In this document: positions 39,057-47,935 of the stretch, one piece after another
Layout: every line of letters starts with the position of its first letter
Position numbering within the stretch: position 1 is the stretch's first letter
Assembly: GCA_026874595.1 (NCBI GenBank)
Contig: CM049318.1
Span: 5,597,741 to 5,661,740 of the forward strand
Direction of reading: 5' to 3'
DNA from: Sipunculus nudus
Lineage: Eukaryota; Annelida; Sipuncula; Golfingiida; Sipunculidae
Length of the DNA: 64,000 nt
The notes under the pieces: model-generated
Database searches by the model: none
The model's input: only the letters and a program-made list of their open reading frames with translations
What the model was told of the DNA's origin: nothing
Translations under genes and position numbers: made by a program

Positions 39057-40283
39057 TCAGCTCAACACTAAACAAGCAGGGTGTTGGATGTTGTTTAGGC
39101 ATTAATATCATAAACCATCTTATGTAGGCAGACGACTTGGTTCTCATTGCACCTTCTGTTAAAAGGACTTAATAATCTCAAGAATATCACATATGACTAT
39201 GGGATTTTACAAATATCAAATTACTCAGAACTAAAACAGTTTGCATGCACATATGGGTAAAGGCAGGACGTGGTCATAAACAAAAACATGCAAGACGACG
39301 ATGATATATTCCGTCACGTGCAACGGTTATGTTGTAGGGAAAACGTGTTACGCCAGAAGTTAAAACTCGGGAGAATCAGTCAAGATTTTGTTGCATAAGA
39401 TGTTCTCTTCGCAATATATTGTGCAAGTCTGGGGATCAACTTTAGAAAGACTTCTTTACTCAAACTTAAAGCTGCATACAATGATGCATTTAGAATTGAA
39501 TTTCTAAAGACTTGCAATGCCAGAAAAGAATTTGGATATCGTAGAGTTGTGACTTTTGTTACGGGGTGACATAAAAGCGGACCGAACTGTCCCGCTAGAG
39601 AAGCTTGCTTTGCTAGCGAAGCGGTTGGTTTGCCGGAATTGTGCGCCACCGACATGGGTTCGAATCTGGGATCGGCCCAGTATTTTCCCCTGAGCAATTT
39701 GTCTTCGTAATTAAATGGGGGCCCGTCCAACGTGACGGTAAACTTTGTGGCCCAGGGAATAAGCTCACCAAATTGTGACTCCTTGGATAATTAGTATTGT
39801 TTTGAAAGTAGAACGCTTATAATAATACCCAGTCAATGTTCGAGTTATTTTTTATACTTTCAAAGGAGGCGTAGGTGCCACTGGGTAAAAAAGAAGTATA
39901 GGTATTAATTTTATTTACCCGCATTAAATATGTTATTGTGCATGTTCACTAGGATTTAATTGTCGTTTTAAGTAACACCTATAGTTGTTTGCTTTATCAT
40001 AGACCAGACTTACAATAATAATTATATACATTAAGTAAAATTATATTTTTACTGCAAAACAAAATTGTCGCAGAATACTTAACATTTATTTCACGCTTGT
40101 TCACATTAACAGCTTTATAATGAAAACGCTTGCATGAAGTTAAAATCTGTTTTTATTTTTTCAGATACCAGATGTACTCAGCAACGTGGTAAATGTCAGA
40201 TATTGCCAAAATATTGCCCTGGCAACTACAAGCGTCTTTGCGGTGGACCGAGGAACCGATTATGCTGCGTCCCGAATCCTTAA
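31305..40283 (+). CDS. Secreted goose-type lysozyme fused to two stanniocalcin-like domains and a six-cysteine tail (656 aa, complete)
   Basis: Twelve exons: 31305-31347, 31596-31709, 32051-32140, 32559-32719, 33405-33570, 34259-34391, 34950-35121, 36079-36321, 36470-36602, 36772-36935, 37316-37748, 40165-40283. They join in phase to 1,971 nt ending in TAA. The start gives a signal peptide (MRTMRLLIVYLVSYV, cleaved around residue 21). Residues about 25-235 are a g-type lysozyme domain (GH23), which in the family cuts the MurNAc-GlcNAc bond of peptidoglycan. Residues about 243-418 and 423-600 are stanniocalcin-like; residues 618-656 form a six-cysteine module. The exon 3 donor is set by phase: it ends at 32140 before GTAGGT so that the codon becomes Cys83. 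Known g-type lysozymes are roughly 200 residues, so two-thirds of this protein is extra. Possible roles are an antibacterial enzyme with a disulfide-rich glycoprotein tail, or a hormone-like protein with a lysozyme head. Family assignment is strong; the biological role is open. Confidence 0.9.
31596..34391 (+). other. Goose-type lysozyme domain (exons 2-6)
   Basis: Diagnostic g-type segments are present: DCYGDV near residues 26-31, the SRES motif with catalytic Glu96, NGWGERN at 107-113, YGILQCD at 132-138, GGLDAYN and DVVARAQY near the end. By alignment with goose lysozyme (Glu73, Asp86, Asp97), Glu96 matches Glu73, Asp138 matches Asp97, and the Asp86 position is Glu111. Between Glu111 and Asp138 there is an extra cysteine-rich loop with Cys117, Cys122, Cys125 and Cys130. 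The main catalytic acid is kept, so activity is plausible but not certain. Confidence 0.9.
34950..36602 (+). other. First stanniocalcin-like domain (exons 7-9)
   Basis: Cysteines fall at residues 243, 254, 259, 266, 280, 304, 320, 334 and 341. The gaps 280-304-320-334-341 contain 23, 15, 13 and 6 residues. These are the same gaps as in vertebrate stanniocalcin-1 after its C-KSFL segment, as far as I recall that sequence. The C-x4-C motif reads CRFYRCLE, close to the stanniocalcin C-GAFA-CLE. Stanniocalcins are secreted dimeric glycoproteins tied to calcium and phosphate balance and to inhibition of pappalysins. Whether this copy keeps any such role is unknown. Confidence 0.8.
35160..35435 (+). 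repeat. tRNA-derived SINE in intron 7 of the lysozyme-stanniocalcin gene
   Basis: The A box lies in TGGCTCAGGGGCAGAGC (35171-35187) and the B box is GAGTTCGAATCTC (35205-35217). The body contains TTGGTATGACCCAGCAA and ends with GGCCTGGTTAAC before an AT-rich tail. A truncated relative lies at 41551-41715 on the opposite strand. Confidence 0.7.
36772..37748 (+). other. Second stanniocalcin-like domain (exons 10-11)
   Basis: Cysteines at 423, 432, 437, 444, 461, 484, 500, 514 and 521 give gaps of 8, 4, 6, 16, 22, 15, 13 and 6. The 8-4 start and the 15-13-6 end match vertebrate stanniocalcin, and the 22-residue gap differs by one. The motif is CRFYECVD. It is diverged from the first copy but has the same layout, so the two look like an old internal duplication. 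Its long exon continues into a spacer with a CKCGADAEGRC cluster. Confidence 0.78.
38564..38932. mobile_element. Fold-back element with about 77-bp near-perfect inverted arms
   Basis: The left arm (38564-38640) and right arm (38855-38932) are reverse complements with only a few mismatches; a spacer of about 214 bp lies between. Each arm reads CCTGATGATCGGGTCGCAT and then GTGAAAC on one strand. The element is flanked by TA repeats and splits the LINE open reading frame. No protein is encoded, so it is non-autonomous. Confidence 0.75.
38996..39054. repeat. TA microsatellite beside the fold-back element
   Basis: A run of about 29 TA units. A shorter TA run lies on the other side of the fold-back element at about 38538-38556. 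Confidence 0.9.
39565..39800 (+). repeat. tRNA-derived SINE
   Basis: A tRNA-like head has the B box GGGTTCGAATCTG at 39656-39668 and an A-box-like GCGGTTGGTTTGCC upstream. It is followed by a non-tRNA body. It sits just downstream of the dead LINE in the same intron. Confidence 0.6.
40165..40283 (+). other. C-terminal six-cysteine module, last exon of the lysozyme-stanniocalcin gene
   Basis: Residues 618-656 hold Cys621, 628, 635, 643, 651 and 652, giving C-x6-C-x6-C-x7-C-x7-CC with CGGPRNRLCC near the end. Small modules of this look are found on other invertebrate secreted hydrolases and resemble defensin-type folds in cysteine count only. The exon is separated from exon 11 by a 2.4-kb intron filled with transposon debris. 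The acceptor is TTTTCAG and the phase fits exactly. Possible polyadenylation signals follow at 40445 and 40621. Confidence 0.75.
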
Positions 40284-40728
40284 ACTACACATCAATAGTC
40301 TTGTTAACATATACCTAGAGTTAACCGGTATGGCAAAATATTTTTAATGTTATTTTTTTCTCTACCAAATTTCCGCCTCAATTATTATAAATGTTACTTG
40401 AACCATAATTCACATATTTACATTGTGCAGTTGGTAACATGTGAAATAAATATATTTTGACGTTCTAGAATATAAAATCTGAGAACCAATAATCATAGTC
40501 GCCATCCGTGTCTGAAACGGAAAGTATAATTGTAAAAGCCAATTTAGATTCAGCACTCTACGATATTTTTGTAAGCTACTACAACCTATGCTTGCTGCCT
40601 TTATAGGCCTACTTTCTTTTAATAAAGACCTTTCATTTCATATATTTATTTCGTTTGATTATGCAATTTAAGGTTGTTAACAGTCTGAGGTAATGCATGT
40701 ATGTCGTGTGAGTGAGACCGTGTTTGTG

Positions 40729-40734
<6 letters not shown>

Positions 40735-40768
<34 letters not shown>
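40735..40768. repeat. GA microsatellite
   Basis: A perfect GA run downstream of the lysozyme-stanniocalcin stop codon. Confidence 0.9.
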
Positions 40769-40772
<4 letters not shown>

Positions 40773-41071
40773 CCATTTTACATCACTAGACGCTGTTACA
40801 CTGGGTAAATTCCATTCAGCAGAAAACATGGCTACGGTAATATTCTATATATATATAAGATAGTCAATACACGTAAAGTTGAAAGAGTTCAGACTCCAGT
40901 CTATTTAAATATTTAGCTCGGTTAAGTTGTATAAGCAGAGGCATTTGCTAGTACAAGTTCTTTATGAAAGTAAAGATAAAATACATCCCTCTATACATGA
41001 CAAACACAAGCTTTGACAATTCCTCATCCTTGTATATCAGGGAAGCATACGGAATAAAAAAAAAAAAAACG

Positions 41072-41260
41072 AGGTATTATATCAGCGGTATACCCACCAT
41101 TTTTACGCGGGTTAAATGTTTCGCAAAATGACAGTCCCTTGAGCGGTTTCGAGAAACTGGGAGTAATAAACCTGTCCGGATTCGATAAGCACGTGAGGGA
41201 GATTCTAGGCGAGAATCTTTCTGTGGAGAAGTTTGGTGGACCAAGCCCAAATCTCAAATG
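41072..41260 (+). pseudogene. Candidate orphan coding exon or retrocopy fragment
   Basis: After a CAG at about 41071 a plus-strand frame runs open to TGA at 41258-41260. It has coding-like content: LSGFEKLGVINLSGFDKHV, then REILGENLSVEKFGGPSPN. A run of A precedes it. The protein is not recognised. It could be a decayed retrocopy, the last exon of an unseen gene, or an alternative 3' exon of the upstream gene, because its phase would fit exon 11. Confidence 0.35.
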
Positions 41261-41550
41261 ACATTAGAATTAAAATACACTCCCCACACCTTTTTTTTAA
41301 GTTGTATCCCTTTTGTATATGGGTACTAGTGCAACAAAACAATCTGATAAGGTCCATTCGAAAATACTAAATTCTTATTTCTGTTAACATGTGCAATATT
41401 TAAACGGAATAGTCAACAAGGTTTTGTATATTTTTTGTTGCAGTTAACCGCCTCCATTTTTAATGCTACCTTAAAATTGTGTGTACATCTGCAGGCTTCC
41501 ATTCTGGTTTCGGGCTGTTTGCGAGGGCAGTAGCACTCGTTTCCTTTGAT

Positions 41551-41715
41551 TTTATATCCTAGTCTTAACCAGGCCTGGTGACTTATGCACCTGCGGTCCC
41601 AGAGTGACTTATCTTCCCGATTTGCTGGGTCATACCACCGAGGAACCCAGAAAGACGAACTCGTTTGTTAGAGAAGACGACCCTCCCACTAGCCTTCAGA
41701 ACGCTTACCATGGAT
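41551..41715 (-). repeat. Truncated SINE of the same family as 35160-35435
   Basis: Its reverse complement shares GGTATGACCCAGCAA, AGGCCTGGTTAA and a GATATAAAAT tail with the intron 7 SINE. The tRNA-like head is missing or decayed. Confidence 0.6.
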
Positions 41716-43079
41716 TAACCATGTATTGCTAGGTTTTCACTTTTTATTAATTAAAGTGTTGTGCAACAATACTTCTAACAAAGTGAAAAGTGAGCAGCTC
41801 AAGGGTCTCATGTTCATCATTGTAAAATGTTGAGGAGTTTTTGGTGGTACCAGATCGGAATAATTGATATTGTTATTTAAAGTAAATAAGTGTATAATAT
41901 AATACAAAGCCTACATGCGTTTTCGAAAGCGTGAACATGGAGGATGAGGAAACAGGAAAAATAGGAAATAATAGTGCATAACATAGGGACAAACACTAAA
42001 ATGTCAAAATAAATATGACTGTGTTCTGGCCAGGATAGCTGGCAATTAAAACTTATTTCACTTAAACTTATGACACCTTTCTTTCTGTTTTAAGTAGGCT
42101 TTGATATTATAAGCTGATTCAGACAAAACGTAATTTTGGTCCTAAATTTGCCTTCCCTTAAAGGAGCCCTTGATTATGCGCCACCCTCACTATCCGCCGA
42201 AATTTTATTTTACAGAGGTCACACGGTTTATTAGTTGCATGTTGTCTGTACTTTTCAGTTTACCTGTACCTATACAGAAGTTGCACTATTGCATGATATT
42301 GTTATAGACCAATTATGAAAAATGACAAAACTACTGATATAGAATCAATTTTCAGATAGCTATTTATTTTTTTAGTAAAATCATCATAAGCATTAGTATC
42401 AACGAAAAATATTGACCCACCAGGAATCGAATCTTGGCTTTGGAAATCGGGACACGGACTATATGAGTTAAAAATACGTACAATCTAAGAAAACAAATAT
42501 GGTCGAATCGGCCAAAACGTAAATAATTATTTCAAGGTTTTTGGTTCATAGATACGCATAATGGATAAATATTATAATATGTAGTAGGCCTATAATAAAT
42601 TTCCGAAACACGACCCACATAAAAAATTCCACCTGCAGCCCTTTTCGAAAAAAAATGTTAGAAAAATAAGCATGTCCCCATATTTTGACCACTGTTTCAG
42701 CCCGCTCCGGGCCCACAGGTTTCTTCCTTGCAATACTCTTCCATGGAGACGAGGAATAATATATGGTCGAATAATGTATTTCATATTCACATATGATAGC
42801 ATATTATATATGTTGTGTATAAAGATGTGTATAATATCGCAAGTGTTCATGACACTCAGTTTGCGTATTCGACTTAAAAAAAAAAAGAAAAATTAAAACT
42901 TCAGCCTAGATTCACGTTGTTGTTGATTACATGTTACTAGTATTATTCATATGTTGCTCGGTCTGCTGTGTGTGTTCATCGGTTGTGTTTGACATTTTAA
43001 CAAATTTAATGAAAAATTATGTAGAATAAAAAAAACATTTATCAACATATGAAATTTAAACAAAAATAATAATAATAAC

Positions 43080-43110
<31 letters not shown>

Positions 43111-44778
43111 TTATAAATTTATTTTAATCGTTTTCTGTCAAATGGACGGGACCGCCTTGACCGGCGCACCCACTGGATCTGACCACCTACAGCAGGACCG
43201 GACAAGGACCGGACCAGAACCAGGTTTGACCGGACCATCCACTACGGGTGGTCCGAGCTGCACTTGTATATATAATATACCGAAAGAAATATTTAGGGGG
43301 TGGGGGTGGCATGACTGTTAAAACGCCATTGTCCTCGATGACCCGTCACGTGGATTCTCTGGTTTTAGGACAGTCCTACTTACTCTGGATGCAGATCACG
43401 TTACAGATGGTTTATGGGATATAAATTATCACAATCAGTCGGTGTGATACGAAGGAAAACTTGGAGGTGCGGGGTGGTACACGCACCAGGAAGATCATAA
43501 GGTTACCTGATAAACTGGCATTGTAAATCCCTCAGATCTTAATGTAGCTTTGGGTGTTATCGTATAATCAATATGATGTACGTCAAGGAAGATTTTGTGG
43601 AAACCGCGGCCCCTTTGCACTTAATAATAACATGAGGTGACCGGGGTATTCGTTTTAACATGTCATTGGTACACACATGCATAACATAGCTTACATTACT
43701 ATGACACTGTAATGTGAAAATACTGTTATCCACACTCAAAACTGTTACGAAATCAATTAGAATATTAAATACACTATTTCGTTATTTAAAAAAAAATGTC
43801 TTTTGAACGTTTTGTACCACTGGAGATCTGTTCGCCTTGGAGGAAGAAATAGAAGAAGCTCCCGCCCTAACCTGTAAAGAAAAAAATACACATATATATA
43901 TAAATGTTTAAAGGTCGATTATCGGAAAAATATTTAAAAAAAACAGAGTATAAACTTGGTTGGTTAATATTTTTATATAGCTCCAGGATTTGACACAAGC
44001 ACCAAGTCTGGATAGCTTGAGGATATGCTTAGAAGCTTCAATGGCGTTTTACTTGCTTAAATAAACCAAAACAGGTTTGAAATGCTGTCCTTGAAATAAA
44101 CATGCAAAAATCTAAGAAAACCTTCATTTATTTAAATGTCCCAACTTGATGATATGAGAAAATTTATTGTATATCGCTTCATGTCAGAGACATCGAAAAT
44201 AATCTCGCATCTGTAGCTATAACGATACATCAACAGCTATACAAAAATACACTTGGTTTTTTTTGTGTCTTCAAATCAACCCCTTACAGTCCTCTGATAA
44301 CCTTTAAGTTATTTAATTATCTAAATGGAAATTAATAAATATTTTGAACAGAAATTATCAAAGGCCAAAACATCTGAAACATAATAAAAGGTAATAAAAA
44401 GTATCGGGCCCTCAGAACTTTTTTCTAGCTTGAGTGTTTCACATTTAATGTAAAATCATTGTAGGTCCATTCCAGTCAGAATTCTGAATACTTCCTTTTA
44501 GGATGTGTCCGCACTCCCTGGGTCGCAAAGACACTTTGATGAGGTGAGGATTTGGGGCAAAGTGCGAAACTTATCAGTTAACTGTCATTGTGTGATATTA
44601 CCCTTACATACCGTAAACTACAACACATCACTGTTATCAAACGTTCAAAGCCTGCATACATCAAGGATTTGGCGAATTGTTTTCTCGGCGAATTAGGAGA
44701 GTGGGAAGTGCTTATTGACAATCATTTAGTCTTTGATTCTTTGAGGACGTTCAGGCTAAAAGACGGCGACCAGCCAAC

Positions 44779-47045
44779 ATGCGCTGGTGGCTCCTCCTGG
44801 CGCTGACGTTGGTGGGGGTTGAGGGCAACGTCCGTTTTACCCCCGGGGTACGTTACGTTTACAGGTACTGGGGCGCCCAGGGCCTACAGAAATCTTCATC
44901 AATCAGAGTTAAAGCTGAGGTAGGTGATTTTGTTCTGTCCACCAAGCCATTACACAGCGTCATGTGACAATCTCCCCTGGATTGTACACATACGAAAACA
45001 CATGGCTCCTGTAAACTATATTGTTTCTGGTCCTTGTTAACTTAACATTTCAGGGGTTTTAATTTACCTTACGAAAGAGAGTTCGATGCCTACCCGTTTC
45101 TTTGTGTACAAATATCACGCAACCACAAAATATAATACAATAATAAACACATCGACCCTTATATTTATAAGCCTACAAGCCTAATTTTGTGTCCTTTCTT
45201 ACAAGAGATCACTGTACCAAACACATTCAAAAATATAATACAGGCAGTCCTTGTACACGTGAAAAGTAAATGTGTTTGGGACACGTTCGCACTTATGAGT
45301 ATTCAGTATATTTTTTATATATTTTTACGGTTAGTTATTTTTCATTTCTCAATTTAATACTGACGTAGGTTCTCTCCGGACTAAAAAAATTATTGTTATG
45401 GTCAATGAAAAACCGTTGATTTTCAGTAATCCAACGTCGCCATTTTTAGTTAAAAATATTCACATCAATTATACAACGTATACGACTCAAGGCTGCGAAT
45501 ACAATATATGACTTTGACATCTTGGACAGGATAATCGTGAATGACAGTCACTCAAGTCAGCGATTTAACAAAGTCGAGAAAAGTTTAATACAAAATATAC
45601 TCAAAATACTGGGTAGGTCAAGTACGGCGTAAAACATGAACAGGACTGATCTGACAACCTGCGTCATCTTTCTTGCGGTCCTTTGATAAAACATATACAT
45701 TCTTCAGGGAAATTGACATATAACAGGTCCTGAACAGTTACAGAACGTGTATCCCTCATCCGTTTTAATTTAGGTTGCGATCACAGTGACGTCACAGAAG
45801 GACCGGAGTCAGATCTGTCGTCTTGATGTGTTCAAGCACAGATTTACGGTGCACCACGAAGGAAAAGGTACGTAACAAAGATACATTTCTGGCAGTATGT
45901 AAGTATGTAAGTATTACGTATACTAGCCAAACTGTTAAAATCGGACAGAAACGACCTTTGGCGGAAGCCTGCAGAGGAATGAGGGCACTTTGGGAGGGCC
46001 GCGACCTCCTGTCTCAACTGTCCAACTTCAAATTAAAAATTTATTACATTTCAAGGAAATATTCACATGCGCATGCTTTCAAAATATTAATTATTCCGTT
46101 AAGTCCTTACCACAAAACCCAGGTTTATGTAATTTGCCATGAAACAATGTTTTTTCTTATACAACACACTTAAGTTGATACATTGTCCTCCTCACTACAT
46201 TTGTATCTACGTTGCTGGTGTATTAAGAAGCTCGGATGCATTGTGGGGGTCAGATTTGAACTCTTACAACCCCCAAATAGCAGACTCGTACTCTGGTGAG
46301 TCCGAGACTGTCATCATCAAACAGTGGCAATATATGTAATAGAAGATCCATAAAAAATCCGAAATCAAAGCCGCCCTTGTGGGCACAGGCCACAGAGGAC
46401 GCTAAAACCGACAAATAATATATGTTACATGTAACTTCATGTTTCTCAAGTCTTTTTTTTTAATAATTTTCGGGTTGTAATACCTGTTGTATATAATATT
46501 TAACGTTTGAGGGAAAATCTTACATATCTATAAAATCTAACCTTAAAATACTATAACTTGCCTACTATACACGATTGCCATATTTTTTTTCAGACTACCA
46601 GCCTCATACTCCACATCTGAATTTTTCGAACTGGTAAGTACAGGTTGTCTTTTCACAATCACCGTATTTTCCCAACTTTTTACCCTTAAGCAAGACAAGA
46701 TTACCGTGAGTGTAAAAAGTTATCGTGTTATCAGTTTCGATGATCATGACACATATAGGTCCTTGCAGAGAACATTTAGATTACACCGAGAGTAATCTCA
46801 TGCACAAAGGTAACCATTCTAACCTTAACAGTATTTAGCGAGTTTGGTTATATCCGCATATATCGCGATGTTAATTGGATCGACGTCAATATAGATAATA
46901 TATGTTAACTGGTGTATAATTATGAACCTGTCTGCTTATTGTTTTACTTACAATTTATATTCCAGGATGTCAAGGAATGATATAATAATGGCATATATTA
47001 TATAATAAAATTATATATATATATAATATTATATAATATAATATA

Positions 47046-47104
<59 letters not shown>

Positions 47105-47904
47105 AGCAGGCTATAGGAATGTCAGGTAGGACATTACACGTTTTTGTATCATTTTATTCACAGTTTACATTTCGAGATGTCAGACAGCGGAGAGGTCACC
47201 CGGGTACAGTACAACAATGATTCTGACGTCACAGTCATCATGCTACAGAAGACGCTGCTCTCCGTCCTAAGTGGGAGACTCATGATCTCACACCATCAGC
47301 TCCGGCAGGGGGCGCCATGGGAATACAAGATTAACGAGACCGGAAACGATGGTAAAAAAACACCAAAACCATGTTTCCCTTTACTTTCGTAACATCTCTA
47401 TTATCATCTACTATTTATAACGTAAAGTGCATTTTTGTGACTCCACAATCCGAATATATAATAATCCTTTACATATTAATCGTGGAACAGGACGCAACAA
47501 CTAATCCAAAATCTCATCGTTTTGTAGATAATGTGTTTTCATTCATTATCTTTTGTAACTATGAATTTTTATTTTACTTAAATAAGTGTTTTCATACATG
47601 GTCTTTGATAACTCTTAACTTTAAAATTTATGTTTCTCATAAAATCTAATTTTTTTATTTTTCTCTCTAATTTTTCTCTTCGCCCTTTATTACTTGATTT
47701 TTGCTTTGAAGTAAGACTTAATATCTCAGGAACTCGACACATCTGCGCTTTCAGGTGTTCATGAATCTAAGTATGAAGCAAAGCCAGACAGAGGTGCCAT
47801 AATATTCCGTAAGAGCCGGACAAAGAAAACCATGGAAACCGCTGATGAATTTTTCAATAAAGTAAGTTGATGCTTAATACACACATACATCCTTATGTGT
47901 ATCC

Positions 47905-47935
<31 letters not shown>

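Larger units (their letters stand above)
38090..39560 (+). pseudogene. Decayed non-LTR retrotransposon (CR1/jockey-like reverse transcriptase)
   Basis: Translation in shifting frames gives scattered reverse transcriptase motifs: NQFGFKKK, LSPYLFNIY, NHLMYADDLVLIAPS (the YADD catalytic box), and a later YNDAFRIEFL. Stops and frameshifts are frequent, so the copy is dead. It lies in the sense orientation within the last intron of the lysozyme-stanniocalcin gene. It is broken between LSPYLFNIY and the YADD box by an inserted fold-back repeat and TA microsatellites. Confidence 0.75.
40284..44778. other. Intergenic region between the lysozyme-stanniocalcin and lipid-carrier genes
   Basis: It contains possible polyadenylation signals (40445, 40621), a GA microsatellite at 40735-40768, the orphan exon candidate at 41072, a SINE remnant at 41551, a faint tRNA-like B box near 42430 on the minus strand, an AAT run at 43065-43110, and a GC-rich stretch at 43140-43260. 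The promoter of the lipid-carrier gene should lie near its right end. A possible untranslated exon at 44502-44540, bounded by TTTTAG and GTGAGG, is weak. Confidence 0.5.

Noticed and set aside
39380-39730. 116-residue minus-strand open frame
   Set aside because: It is antisense to the dead LINE 3' part and the SINE, a repeat-derived shadow.
44502-44540. Untranslated first exon of the lipid-carrier gene
   Set aside because: It is flanked by AG and GT, but nothing else supports it and the next acceptor is unclear; mentioned only as a possibility.
46139-46339. tRNA-like B box and short open frame
   Set aside because: The B-box match (reverse strand AGAGTTCAAATCT) is weak and no A box was found, so no SINE or gene is called.
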